From Apoderus coryli (lineage: Eukaryota; Arthropoda; Insecta; Coleoptera; Attelabidae), in NCBI GenBank assembly GCA_911728435.2, contig OU452201.1, positions 7,626,001 through 7,690,000 of the forward strand: DNA of 64,000 nt, written 5' to 3'. Under the pieces are notes generated by a model, which was not told the origin of the DNA, did no database searches, and saw only the letters and a list, made by a program, of their open reading frames with translations. Below are positions 29,001 through 38,516 of this stretch, piece after piece; position 1 is the first letter of the stretch, and the number at the start of each line of letters is the position of its first letter. The translations under genes were made by a program, and so were the position numbers.

Positions 29001-32000
29001 CCCTAGGTTCATAGTTGATGCAGATTGTATAAATATTACACTACACCACTATTTCTTCAAATTAAAATTATTATTAAATGATAATTGAGCGTGAATTGAC
29101 TAATTGACAAATCTTCAAATAAATTATTACTGACTGAATCCAGTCCTGTTGGCACATACCTCTAATGTCTAGGGTTTAAAAACCTCGAAGAGTGTAAATT
29201 TAGCTTGTGCATCTCTAATGAAGAAAAAGTTAAGATAGTCGCATAAAATGAAAGGCAACAAGAATAAGAGGGTTGTGTCCGTAAATAAATACACTGAGGT
29301 ATTTATAAATATCTTACTGCTTGTCTTCTCGTTAACTATAACTAAATTTACCAGAGACATTTTATGTGAAACTTCTCTAAATATTCCCAGAAAAGTAGAT
29401 ACGCAAATACTAGTGATCAACATGAAATTATAAGAAATCCTCCTAAATGAATTTTAAACACAGCTATAAAATCAATACAATAACAGGAATAGAAGCAAAC
29501 CAATAATCTGGAGTCAACAGATATCTAGTTGGTTCATCGACTCAACCGATGTCTCATTAGTGAGTCCAGAGTTCGACAGACACGTAGGTATTCTTTTTAC
29601 TTTAAGTAAAAAATAAAACTCCGTTGCAACCGTCTGTCCCAGTTACTTACTTGGAAAGGTAGATCGGATTGGAAATTTAGCACAAAGATGTATTGTATTA
29701 ATTGTTGTGTATTATAAATGGAAAACACGTACTTTTTTCCTGCTCACAATATTTTTTAACACGTAAAGAAATATTATCAAAAATCAAATAGGTGTCACGT
29801 TATGTGTCATTGAAAAATTAGCATACTTTTGGTGCACTGCCTAAGCAATAAAAGGCGTCTAAATTGTGATCGACATATTCAATGCTTCGAAGTTCATTAC
29901 AAACAAACAAAAATGTAGACATTTCAAAATATTTCAACCTAATTTCATTTCTAAAGCAAAATTGAACTGGTTGCTCCCTCTTCTAGGCCTAATTTTGCCA
30001 TAATATGTTTCCCTAGGTCACATTGTTCTGTAAGTAATCCTGCAAGCATACGTAGCCCGTTCTTACTGAGATTCAAACATATTTTGGTCCTTTCTTGGAA
30101 GTCTATAAGTCCAGGAAGATTTTTCCTCCTTAATTCTGAACTTCTCCTTGTAGGTGTATTTCCCTAAGCTGCAGAATAGGTTTAGGCCCTACAAATGGGA
30201 TCAACACCTCCTTTTTGCTTTTTTGCTGCTCACGAATCAATACTCAGAATTTATCAGTGGCGGCTCGTGGGTAATTTTATTAGGTAGGCACTAAGTAAAA
30301 AATGGATGTGAATAAAAAAAATGCTGCCGGGTAATAGTACGCATACTATTGTTGAGCTTTCATCAATTGTAAAAATACATTTCAGTCACATCCCGCTCCG
30401 TACTTTGGTAATCTTTAATTTTGACACAAGTTAATTACAATTCCATTTGAACGACACACCCATAGTTTTTGATATTGCATCCATAAAAATAAAATGCTAA
30501 AAGTCATTCCTACCCGACTACATTAAAGAAAAAAAAACGCTCTATTTATGAGGAAGTGAAATTACAAACAAAATTCTTCCGCCTTCACCGAAAATAATCA
30601 ATACAAACATGGCCTGTGTTCACCACAGTATAAGTAATAGCGTTTAGGTTAATGATGCCAGACCTTTTTTTTTATTATTGCACCACATATAAGGTTTTAT
30701 TTTTGAAATTCTAATTCCATACATGCACTATTATGTAAATCGCCTGATGATTAATGGTATGCATGTCGAAACGTTGTTACTATTATTAGGTTATGATAAT
30801 AAAATATTTTGTACATAATCTAAACGAACACTGACTTAAATTGCGTTATTGGTTGATATTCTATTAAAAATTTAAATCATCATAATTTAAGTTAAAATTA
30901 TTACAAGACTGATTAATTATGTGTTTAGCCTGGATATTTCCAAACGAATTAAAGATAAGTAAAGTCAGTCCTATTTACAAAGCTAATAATAAAAAAACTT
31001 GTAAATAACTATAGCCAATATCTGTTATACTTATATGTTTTCAAAAGGCGACTCCTGGATCATTTAAATAACCACTTAACACTAGATACTCTTAAGAAAG
31101 ATGAAGTGCTTGGGTCTGATGATGGTGATGATGGGGACTAGTTGCCTGAGGAGCTTTAAAAATAGGCTAGACAGTGCTCTAAACATTGCCAGAAACCAAT
31201 TAATTGTCATCCAGTTACGACTAGTTTCGGTCATAGAAAAATATCATCAGGCAACACGCTTCATAATATCTGTTTTTGTCAGAAGCTTTATTGTTAGCTG
31301 TCTATCGTTTTTATGAGTTTTATTACGTGCACTAAAATTATTAACATTTTCATTAATGGAATGTATTTTTACATTCTCAGTACCTACAATAAGTAGAAGT
31401 ACAATATTTATAGCAAATATTCGTTTGGATAGAGGCGAGTATATAACGCAAATATCGATTAGGTCAACCACTAATTTCGGGATAGAATTAATTATTCAGG
31501 AATATAGATTTTCCGACTACTTTTATATCAAAAAACTAGACTACACACATATATGGTAACTTTAACTTTAGTAAAACAGATAGTACCTATTATAACAACA
31601 TGCGGTTGGTCCAAATGCTATCATAGAAGAAAATTAACCCTTAACAGTCTGCATGTTGGTTTAAAATTAAAAGTTGCTGGAACTTTACTCGAAAACAGAT
31701 TTTTAAAGGTCTCAAGGTCGCAAGCAGCTATTGATAGAGCAGGTAGCCAAAAAGTTCGTAACTGCAGCTCTATAAAATGCAGTTTTATGTCAAAAACATC
31801 CAATTTAGAGCTCCCTGTACATCTTTGCAGCTTAATTAGAACTTGTTAATGTTTAATACTTAATTTTATAAGCAAAGGACAATTATTCAATCTTTCCAAA
31901 TATCATGTCATTAATTATTATAAGAAGTTAAAATATCGTTTCCTGTTGGGCATTGTTAATTTTAATTAATTAAATTATAATTTATTGCGGCATTTTCTAT

Positions 32001-32760
32001 ACTTATTTATCATAAATAACGGTCGCATAAAATTACTGATACAATCGGAGTGACTAAAAATTTAGCTGCTGAACTTGTATGAAAAAATAAATCAAACTTT
32101 GATGCACAATTTATATTACATGTACAATATTGTACCAAATTATCAGCAATTTTTTATATTTGCTAAAACTATGACTTTCTCAAGTAGGTTCCACTTCTAG
32201 ATTAGGTTTCTTTAAACCCCCGTTACCAGCGTTTTAAATAAAATAGCAAATGATAGGTAATTATTATATTTTAAGAATTATGTTAAAGATAAAATGTTTT
32301 TTTCTTTTTGAAGTTTCAGCTACAAGTTGAAATAGTTACATCATCTTTAATGCTTCAGCCGGTATACCCAGCTCATCAATAAAATGGTAAGTTGCGACCA
32401 CGTATCCTATGCGCAAGATCTCCTAAGAATGGACAAACTTTTTTATTTAACAAAACCAATGCAGTAACTTTTAGGTACAATAACCACAAATTTATAAGAC
32501 GTAAATTTTAATAAAAATTATAAATCATGAAATTAAAATAATTTCATGAAAATATACTATATAAAAAATAATTTAAATCTGGTTATTGACTTACCCTTCG
32601 CAATTTTCTGCAAAATGATGTCCCTATGCTCGCCAGTTTGCGGTTCCCCAATCACGATCAGCAAATAACATCCCGTCAATGGACTGGGTGGTGGTATACC
32701 CATTTGCCCACCCTTATCCTCCGTTCCGCCACTGTCACCGCCGTTCGTTACAGTTTCCAT
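1..32760 (-). CDS. futsch: futsch / MAP1-family microtubule-associated protein, 5' portion (7 exons, 3' end outside window)
   Basis: MAP1 proteins bind and stabilise axonal microtubules; Drosophila Futsch is the MAP1B homologue needed at synapses (family knowledge). Seven exons join in phase: 32595-32760, 12117-12215, 8718-8890, 8491-8652, 8270-8438, 7956-8188 and 1-7883, all with GT-AG borders. About 2961 codons are visible. Residues 1-500 are the conserved MAP1 head: LTGCYLLIVIGEP near residue 28, YVFPGGQGDAALFGINGF near 253 (the metallo-beta-lactamase-like core), then NLYHKVGHGTLNMYVLSP and LLVWQPANPTDTITRIL. A Lys/Pro-rich basic stretch follows at about 520-715, then a very long Glu/Lys/Ser-rich acidic region ending in 55-residue repeats. 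The start ATG at 32758-32760 sits in a good insect context (CGCAATGG). The light-chain C-terminus lies beyond base 1. The family call is firm; the total length is unknown. Confidence 0.92.
1850..3010 (-). repeat. Dispersed SGKSTPE-like motif in futsch
   Basis: The minus-strand protein repeats a short Ser-Gly-Lys-Ser-Thr/Ser-Pro-Glu/Asp motif about nine times (for example LSGKFTPD, ISGKSTPEPE, SSGKTSPEPD, SGKSSPELE, SGRTTPE, ESSGRSSPEQ). Spacing is irregular. Each copy contains an S/T-P dipeptide, so proline-directed phosphorylation is a reasonable inference. Confidence 0.7.
7956..8188 (-). CDS. futsch: futsch exon 6 (metallo-beta-lactamase-like core)
   Basis: Encodes GQGDAALFGINGFNMLLDGG, then FVRHLDRLDAVLMTRVNNSN, ending HFFCNIQ. 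This is the part of MAP1 that resembles a metallo-beta-lactamase fold; the metal-binding His cluster is not preserved here, as is usual for MAP1. Donor CAG|GTAAAT, acceptor TTTTAG. Confidence 0.92.
8270..8438 (-). CDS. futsch: futsch exon 5
   Basis: Encodes VRVNPTDVLTTGSPSITN through RPTLYVFPG. The donor CAG|GTAAGG splits the first Gly of the GGQGDAALFG motif shared with exon 6. Acceptor TTTCAG. Confidence 0.9.
8491..8652 (-). CDS. futsch: futsch exon 4
   Basis: Encodes DGTFSLADFSEAFQEIEVQ through WVKLPKESFAKACK; exactly 54 codons, phase 0 at both ends. The donor AAG|GTATTT is weaker than its neighbours, but joining to exon 5 restores the conserved reading frame. Confidence 0.88.
8718..8890 (-). 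CDS. futsch: futsch exon 3
   Basis: Encodes ERLIQYASENLVTEILIHP through HAGYTFQANGSWALQ, part of the conserved MAP1 N-terminal domain. The acceptor is TTTCAG and the donor CAG|GTGAGT. Length 173 bp: two bases complete a Gly codon, then 57 codons. Confidence 0.9.
8891..12116 (-). other. futsch intron 2 (3.2 kb) with a piggyBac remnant
   Basis: Lies between exons 2 and 3 and is AT-rich. It holds a decayed piggyBac element (10160-about 10760). The rest shows no coding signal; the 158-codon minus-strand frame at 11113-11589 is hydrophobic low-complexity translation without recognisable motifs. Confidence 0.75.
10160..10760 (+). mobile_element. piggyBac-family transposon remnant
   Basis: The target tetranucleotide TTAA (10160-10163) is followed at once by CCCTTCACCGC, the usual piggyBac terminal form, and a small palindrome (TGTTGTTC AAAAACAACA). 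From 10382 the plus strand reads STVRRNRIPKCKLPDEKDFK. After a frameshift it continues FIVKEYNKHVGGVDLLDS and QKWYSRIVYHLL, the C-terminal third of piggyBac transposase. The N-terminal half, including its catalytic Asp residues, is missing, and the right end is not seen. Dead copy. Confidence 0.8.
12117..12215 (-). CDS. futsch: futsch exon 2
   Basis: Encodes LLSWDKTDCLVDLEKELT and onward to EEARYG, a typical continuation of the MAP1 head. The acceptor is a T-run followed by CAG and the donor is G|GTAAGC. The phase agrees with exons 1 and 3. Confidence 0.9.
12736..12781 (-). ncRNA. Hammerhead ribozyme-like motif (best copy)
   Basis: On the minus strand: stem I AGTCA (12781-12777), core CTGATGA (12776-12770), one extra T, stem II GAGAA/TTCTC with an 8-nt loop, GAAA (12750-12747), stem III AC-AT-GT, cleavage-site base C (12741), then TGACT (12740-12736) fully complementary to AGTCA. 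Every conserved hammerhead position is present, with one extra base between A9 and stem II. The very short stem III is as reported for Penelope-like elements. Activity is not shown by sequence alone. Confidence 0.6.
12858..13426. repeat. Long near-perfect inverted repeat (foldback)
   Basis: Arms 12858-13130 and 13156-13426 are reverse complements with about four substitutions and one 2-bp indel, around a 25-bp spacer. The outer ends begin GAGTACAACAATTTGAAC. No transposase or target duplication was found. Transcription of futsch through this intron would give a hairpin of about 270 bp. Confidence 0.92.
15820..15887 (+). ncRNA. Degenerate tRNA-like sequence (SINE head or pseudogene)
   Basis: A perfect T-arm CTGGGTTCGATTCCCAG at 15862-15878 follows a possible anticodon region (GCGCTTAGAATGC). 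The D-arm and a matching 5' acceptor strand are missing, so this is not a working tRNA gene. Confidence 0.45.
15935..16953. repeat. 326-bp tandem plus inverted repeat cluster carrying a tRNA-like cloverleaf
   Basis: Unit 1 is 15935-16260 and unit 2 is 16261-16586, with one base difference noticed. A third unit starts at 16587 and breaks off at about 16664. It is followed by an inverted copy at about 16672-16953. Each full unit includes a 72-nt tRNA-like sequence: 15985-16056 (-), 16311-16382 (-) and 16777-16848 (+). The cluster is flanked by (AT)n on the left and a long (TA)n on the right. Confidence 0.9.
16777..16848 (+). ncRNA. tRNA-like pseudogene (SINE head), one of three full copies
   Basis: It folds as a canonical 72-nt cloverleaf. 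Acceptor GCCACGA/TTGTGTC has one mismatch; D-stem GTTT/AAAC; anticodon stem CCTGA/TTGGG with loop CCGGCAA; T-stem GTTGG/CCAGC with loop TTCAAAT. The A box (TAGTTTAATTGG) and B box (GGTTCAAATCC) are intact. Position 33 is C rather than the invariant T, and the position 2-71 pair is broken. A tRNA-derived repeat is therefore more likely than a working tRNA. The other full copies are 15985-16056 and 16311-16382 on the minus strand. Confidence 0.6.
16954..17027. repeat. (TA)n microsatellite, about 37 units
   Basis: Uninterrupted TA dinucleotides directly at the end of the inverted repeat copy. It creates IYIYIY frames that are not genes. Confidence 0.97.
18738..19588. mobile_element. Possible foldback or MITE with 15-bp terminal inverted repeat
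   Basis: TTTCTATCGCAGATA at about 18738-18753 is mirrored by TATCTGCGATAGAAA at 19573-19588. Inside lies a second inverted pair (about 19033-19082 against 19223-19272, sharing TCTTTACTGTTTTTATTTTT). No transposase and no convincing target duplication. Confidence 0.45.
22476..22497. repeat. (AT)n microsatellite
   Basis: About ten AT units in futsch intron 1. Confidence 0.9.
24661..26096 (+). mobile_element. PIF/Harbinger-like transposon remnant
   Basis: A 15-bp terminal inverted repeat GGCCCGGTTGTACAA starts at 24661 and ends at 26096. Starting at 24887 the plus strand reads MDVWEDITDDEDFLL, a stop, then LVNNVAYRRAPHIEIGQ and GIDEW, resembling the N-terminus of Harbinger transposases. The DDE domain is absent. 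The flanking triplets are not a clear TWA duplication, so the superfamily call rests mostly on the terminus and N-terminal style. Confidence 0.5.
26656..26793. mobile_element. Small MITE-like inverted repeat (138 bp)
   Basis: The 28-bp end at 26656-26683 (AAGGGATCTTGTTTAATTTA...) matches the reverse complement of 26766-26793 with about four mismatches. Confidence 0.6.
30745..30789 (+). ncRNA. Decayed hammerhead-like motif
   Basis: CTGATGA at 30745-30751 and GAAAC at 30779-30783 are both present at the right spacing. Stem II is weak and stem I is not complementary. Probably a dead relative of the 12736-12781 motif. Confidence 0.35.
31214..31255 (-). ncRNA. Hammerhead ribozyme-like motif
   Basis: Minus strand: stem I GTTGC (31255-31251), CTGATGA (31250-31244), a 15-nt stem II region with poor pairing, GAAAC (31228-31224), TA, GT, cleavage base C, then GTAAC (31218-31214). 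GTTGC and GTAAC pair over five positions with one G-T wobble. The core is intact but stem II looks degraded. Confidence 0.45.
32595..32760 (-). CDS. futsch: futsch exon 1 (start codon)
   Basis: Encodes MET VTNGGDSGGTEDKGG, then the MAP1 signature LTGCYLLIVIGEPQTGEH, ending IAKG. The donor is G|GTAAGT, and one base of the Gly codon is left for the next exon. No upstream in-frame ATG is needed. The following intron is 20.4 kb. Confidence 0.92.
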
Positions 32761-33039
32761 TGCGTTATACTTTTTTTTTCTATTTATTTGCGCACCCTGT
32801 ACTATTTCACAGCCCTCTTTATAATAAAATATATAGATACTAAACTTAGATTTGTGTGTACATTTAAATAATTTTTAATTATGTTGACCCCCCTTAAAAA
32901 CTATAATTTAAATAGTAAATAATAGTTAGGGGGTGCGAATTTTTTTTTTGTAGATAAAATATTTAAATGTGTAAATAAAATTAATTAATTTAATTAATAA
33001 AATCGTATGGTAATTGATTATTTTTTTTGTAATACACAC

Positions 33040-33270
33040 AAGATGCGCACGTACTGATAGCTAGCGCACGAATGATTTGGATTTTCTACGCTATGCAGTA
33101 GGATCAGAGAGGGCGTCCTAGTTGTGTGCTTTCTCTCTCTATCCCTCTCAAAGAATAATTTCCCCAGTCCTTTCCACCCTTTATGGTTGGCCAATAGTGC
33201 AACGCCGTTTCATGTCCCCTGTCGTCGCGACGCTTTGGAAATTTTCGTGCCCCATAGACGCGCCCTATAA
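33040..33270 (-). promoter_or_regulatory. Candidate futsch promoter / 5' UTR region
   Basis: A GC-richer island 280-510 bp upstream of the futsch ATG in otherwise AT-rich DNA. On the minus strand it has CGCGACG and GGGCGCG words, a CCAAT-type box (ATTGG) and GAGA-rich runs (GAGAGGGATAGAGAGAG). No convincing TATA box or initiator was identified; the transcription start is not known. Confidence 0.3.
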
Positions 33271-33499
33271 CATTTCCTCACACAGCAACAGTGAATACGC
33301 TGTTGTCAAATTGCTTATTTTTTGCAAGATATACAGGGATAATGCAAAATATTGAAATAATTACACGATTTTTGAGTCTGGTCGTCATTTTCAAGTATTT
33401 ACACAATTCGAGGGTAGATGGAGTCTTACAGCATAACAATTTCAGTATCAGAAAATGTTTGCTTGTTTTCTCAGCTCTAAGGGACACGTTGTAATAATT

Positions 33500-33680
33500 C
33501 TTTAGGGGATCGAAGAACAGTTAACCGTGAATGGTATACAGGAATTTGCTTGCGAAAAGTCATAGACGATAACAGAAACAACAACCGAAAACGTAGCATT
33601 ATTCGTCATGATAATGCACAGTTGACTATTTGAAGGGCCAAAATAGTGAAATTATGAAAGCATGTAAACCATAATTGCCA
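33500..33680 (+). pseudogene. mariner transposase fossil
   Basis: The plus strand reads DRRTVNREWYTGICLRKVID, then NRKRSIIRHDNAQLTI and a stop. This matches the mariner stretch leading to the second catalytic Asp (HHDNA in family members). Only about 50 residues remain. Confidence 0.7.
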
Positions 33681-35659
33681 TTTTTACGACAAGCCGATTT
33701 CTCTTAAAGGTGTATAATAATATACAGGGTATCTATCATACTCAATCAATATTTCCAATATCAATTATAAGGTCGACCTTAGAGCCATTGAACTCAATTA
33801 GAGATCATTTATCAGGCTCCAAACAAAAACTGTGAACCACTTATTGCTTCCTAAAACTTTGATAAATTTGTATATTCAAGAAAGTCACAATAAAACTCTA
33901 GAACGAAAGTAAGACAATAATTTGACATGGATTAAGCATCCTTTTGTCTTAAAATTGTTCGGGAAACTCCCGAACAAAGTATTTTATTATTATTTTATAA
34001 ATCTATATTTGTTTTTGTATGACTTTACCATTGCCCAAGATCTGGATGACATCGTCATCAATATTACTGGGTTTGTTTATTTTTGTTACTAATCTGTGTG
34101 AAAAAATAAGGCATTGGCTTTTTCTTCTTTGTTAGAGTTAGATTTAGAAAGATGTTAGATTGAATAAGTCACAAACCCCTCGCTCTCTTCACTCACATTG
34201 TTTTTGTATATATTTATGAAGTTTTGCACCCTAACCCCCAAAATTAGTTTGTAAGAGTATCCCCCAGTATTAGTTTGTATAGTGTAAAAAGTAGTTAAAA
34301 AGTGTATTAAAAACTTATGTAAAATTTAAGTGCATTGGTGTTAATATTAAAAAACAATTGACAATTGAACTCTGAATAAACCCCCCAGTTTGTTAAACTA
34401 CTACCCCTAAAGATTAATGTTATCTTTGATACTACTATGTAAAAACTGTACATGATATTTATAATAATCTATTCATATTAAACCGTACAATAGATAAAAA
34501 ATACAGTCCATTATTTATACGAATTTATGGTGGTGAAAAACATCAAATTCTCCAACAAAAATGACACAAAATGATTGATATTTGAAAATCCAAATAGGTA
34601 CTAGCATGGATATAAAATGTGCTTCTATTGTTGTATAAATTGTTTATGTGACAACACTGTCTGTTAGTAGAATAACCTAGTCAGCTGATGCTTTAAATTG
34701 TTTCAAATCTAGCAGAGCGGTAGACTGCCCCGGATTTATAATTTTATTAGCCCTCTTTTTGCCGGTTTGTCTTGTATCAAGAAAAATTTCCACAGGCTGG
34801 TTTTAGCTATCAATTACCGAGCTATTCAAGAGACACATTTCCAATTTACAGAAAGCTTTTGTGCAACTAAGATATCCTTAAAATACTTCTGTAATTTTAA
34901 GAATCGTATCGATGTAGGACTTATTAGAAAGATTAAAGATTCGTTCAATTAATTGATTTAATCGCACCATTTGTTAGATTATTAGCAAAATATTAATTAA
35001 CAATATAACGTAAAGCAAATTCTAATTACTATCACAAATTATTAGAGCAAAGAGTAAACAATTTTTACATGTTTTAAAAATGAAATTATTAAAAATATAT
35101 AACTAATATATACAATATGGAATGTGGTAAAGAATATTTGTTTTCAGAGTTCAATAAACTCTTCTTTATTGTTTTAAAAAAAAGTGTAGTAGTTTAGGTG
35201 CTTGTGGCACAATAATTAACAGTTTGTATTATTAAAAATGGCACTCATTAAAAAAATGTGGGTTACCCATTTCGGGCGTTAAAAATAGTATTCTCCCGAG
35301 TTACGAAAAGGTGATGCCAAAATTTGGGTGCTAGAAATAAATGAGATCGATTTTTTATGTATTATCATATTTTAAAATATACATAGCCGATTTTATTTAG
35401 TGGAGTTAGTCTCAACTTTTCGTTGAATTTACCTATTTACTGAACATTATTAAAATTTAATAAACGACTTTATCTTATAAATCTAGCATATTTGATGAGA
35501 GCTTCACGAGCTTTTTAATATTTTCTTATTATCCGGTTCAAATGTTTATGTTACTTATGACAAAGATTAATATATAGTACAAATATTGTACCTATCTTTG
35601 CTTATGATAACTCCAATTAAGCAATTATAATTTACCCGTACGTTAGATGGCGACAAACC

Positions 35660-35850
35660 TGGGCAGTATTCGAATTCTCGGTATTCTGAATCCTATTCAG
35701 AATACATTTCGCTGGTAGGGTTGCTACCCTACTCGAATACATTTGTGTATTTAGTATTCCACTGAATACTTTTATGGTCAGTTCTCGGTATTCTCGATTC
35801 TGAATACAATTTTTTAATCCCAGTATTCGAATGATTTTTAATAAACAATA
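35660..35850. repeat. GAATAC/GTATTC-rich hairpin cluster, possible hAT terminus
   Basis: About nine copies of GAATAC or its complement in 180 bp. These include a perfect 11-bp hairpin (35681-35691 with 35695-35705) and a GTAGGG/CCCTAC hairpin (35715-35732). Dense short subterminal repeats are typical of hAT ends, but the other end was not found. Confidence 0.45.
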
Positions 35851-36769
35851 AAACTCAATACACTCGAAGTTCAGCTACATTTAATTGCATTAATCTAAGT
35901 CTCGACGTAAACCTGAAATAAATCCGCGAAACGTCACTTACTCTAACTTGAGTGTATTTCATTGTGTATTAAGTTTTGAAATGACTATCTTGTCGACAAT
36001 TACGATATAGTTAAGTGGTTCATTCTCTGTTTAAAAGATAACCTTGTATCTTACGAGAGACTGGTGTAGGTGTAAGTACGCGAATAAAAAAGAGCTCAGC
36101 CCTCGTACATATACCATCCTTCAACCATATTCTACTGTTGAATACGTAATGCTGGAATATACCACAGCGATAAATTCGTGCTCACAGTTATAGGTGGCGT
36201 ATGTGACTCCCATAGGATCCTCGAGCTGTTTCCACAGACGGTTTGTTAACATATTAAATGCATTAAATTTTAAATGTCATGTTTTCACAAGGGTAAGTTG
36301 AATTTTGTGTTAATACGAGGTACTTACAAACAGTTAAGGTGTATTTCTAATAGGTATATACAGGTTGGCTCAATTAAAATGAAACAGAGGCCATCTCGAT
36401 TAAGTAGGTAATGTCTGATTTTGCAAAAATGTTTGCATATCAAATTTTTACTTCAAGGGTATGGTGCGTCAATGCCGGATCGACATTGTCTTTATAACAA
36501 TTGCAAGTTTTCCTAGTAGGGAAAAGGATCAAGAATAAAATTCTAGCCCACAGGCTTAGCTTTTATGAAGTGGTAAAATATGTTTTCGTATTTTAATCTA
36601 CGCCCAAGTTCCTATTTAAATTTTAATAAAAATATAAATAATATAAAAATAATAATTGGGCATGAACAACGGCTAAAAGAAGAAAAACGTGGTTGGTAAA
36701 ATTGCATAGTTGCTGTCTAAATTGCTATCACATTGTCAATATTATGATTAAAATGCATCGTCCATTTTC

Positions 36770-37010
36770 TTCTTGAAACTGTTCAGTGTCTACGATGATA
36801 TAAACCTCCCCCGACAGAGCATTTTAAACATACACCACTCTACTCGATATCAAATTTCTCCGAGCAAGTTTAGCACTCTTTCTTGTAAAAGCTTCATGCT
36901 GTTTCCACGTAGGTTTGGATTTCTACTAAGATTAAACAGATCCATGTTTGTAGAATCCACCTATTGTAAGCGCCTGTGGAACCTTCGTAGATTTGCTTTG
37001 GACACCTGTA
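36770..37010 (-). pseudogene. non-LTR reverse transcriptase C-terminal fossil
   Basis: The minus strand reads DLFNLSRNPNLRGNSMKLLQ, then SRVVYV, a stop, and NALSGEVY. This resembles the LRGH...KL...RVVNVWNSLP tail of RTE/CR1-type elements, with the Trp codon replaced by a stop. Confidence 0.5.
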
Positions 37011-37418
37011 AAGGTTCTATATAATTACCAAAATAAGAAGACCAACGAGGTACACCAACCAACAAGCTACGCGTGGTCTTAAAAATGTTAAAAATTAAGA
37101 AATGAAACACACATTATGTAACTTTAAAAGTATTTTCCATGTATATTTGTTTTTTCCTTCAAAATTTACAATAATATCGCATTCATCCAAGCGTACAAAA
37201 ATATACTATTAAAACACATTTAATTTACATTTTCTCTTTTAAATTTTCTTTTTCGTTATTATTTGTTTTTACGATAATACATAAGTAATTTTTTTCAATT
37301 TTTTTTATTTTTCTTTTTTTTAAGTATTTTTCATTCATCTTTTTTTTATTAATAATATATTAGTATATTTTGTAACAACAGTGTATATAAAAATGTAGGT
37401 ACTTATTTTTAATAACAT

Positions 37419-37502
37419 ACAGGGTGACAAATAAAAAGTATACAAATAAATCATAACCTAGTTGTTATACTTTAACGTAACATATTTCCTGCAACACCCT
37501 GT
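37419..37502. mobile_element. Short MITE with ACAGGGTG ends (84 bp)
   Basis: Begins ACAGGGTG and ends CACCCTGT. Same end motif as 38225-38516. Confidence 0.6.
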
Positions 37503-38224
37503 CTAGTATGACATGAAACAAATAATTAAGGGTATGGAAAATAACAGAAATCCTATCTGACGGTATTAAATATGCTTGAAAAATAATTATTTTTTTATAA
37601 AAACTGTTGAAATATCAGTCGGTATTTACTATTTATTAAATCTTAGGCCTATTATATATTATTAACTATAAATATATTATGTACGGTATTATGTATTTAT
37701 TTAAATATATAAAAATATTATCATCTGTAAAAAAATCTATTAAAAACAAAATCAGGAACTTTCTGTAAGTGGGATGCGTATAGGGTCAACACAAATAGGA
37801 CAAAAATCAAAGTGAATCGTGGATTCTGGTTATGAAAAATAAAAAGTATTTTCGCAAAATTTAACCAGAAGTAATTTAAAATAATCACGAATTATTAGTG
37901 TTTACCCTATAAACAACAATACACCTTGTATAGCGTTTTCTGAAAAAATAATTATTTTTCAACTACAATACTTAATTATTTTGAGCCTAAAATTTCTGTT
38001 AGAACATACTCAAAGGAAATTGTTTCAACATTCTTAATACCTACGTACGTTACAAACAATAACTTAAACCTAAGTAGCATTTTTAAAATATTCAAAAATT
38101 ACAATTGAACTTTTTAATATTATGTTTAGAAAAAAATCATAAAAATATAAGCCCAACAGATTTTGTATAAAATATTTTAATTTCTGATAATTTAAATTTA
38201 GATTCTTGGTATCAACATATTTAT

Positions 38225-38516
38225 GTACAGGGTGGGCACTTTATCAGGGGACAGTATCTTGTGTCAGAAACTACCTACTGACTTGAGAAAAAAAAAAACG
38301 TTAATACAAAAGTTTATTGATTTTAAAGAAATTTTAAAATTATTGGGGTGCTGCACCGACATCCCAGAATTTTAAATGGTACACCCTATATATTTTTACA
38401 TTTTCTAGATTCCTTGGAATAATTAATTTTTTTTTAAAACCAATGAACTTTTGTAATAAGTTTTTTTTTCAGTAGTATCTGAGAAATTGTCTGCTAATAA
38501 AGTGCCCACCCTGTAC
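38225..38516. mobile_element. MITE with perfect 20-bp terminal inverted repeats
   Basis: GTACAGGGTGGGCACTTTAT at 38225-38244 is the exact reverse complement of 38497-38516. No coding capacity. An internal segment near 38371 itself resembles another ...ACACCCTATA end, suggesting nested insertion. Confidence 0.85.

Larger units (their letters stand above)
12216..32594 (-). other. futsch intron 1 (20.4 kb)
   Basis: Bounded by the exon 1 donor and exon 2 acceptor. It contains the long hairpin (12858-13426), two hammerhead-like motifs on the sense strand plus one on the other strand, the tRNA-like repeat cluster (15820-16953), two microsatellites, a Harbinger-like remnant (24661-26096) and several small inverted repeats. 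In 17230-18730, 19600-22470, 22500-24060 and 26800-28470 I see no recognisable coding sequence. Confidence 0.8.

Noticed and set aside
22004..30270. CAGTGGCGGCT words at about 22005 and 30254 as two ends of one 8-kb transposon
   Set aside because: They face outward rather than inward and their adjoining sequences do not match; probably ends of unrelated elements.
31101..31316. Plus-strand frame containing CTGATGATGGTGATGATG as another hammerhead
   Set aside because: No GAAAC follows at a suitable distance; only the first half of the core is present.
35915..35945. CTGAAATAAATCCGCGAAACGTC as a seventh hammerhead
   Set aside because: The CTGANGA core is not met and stem III bases are missing.
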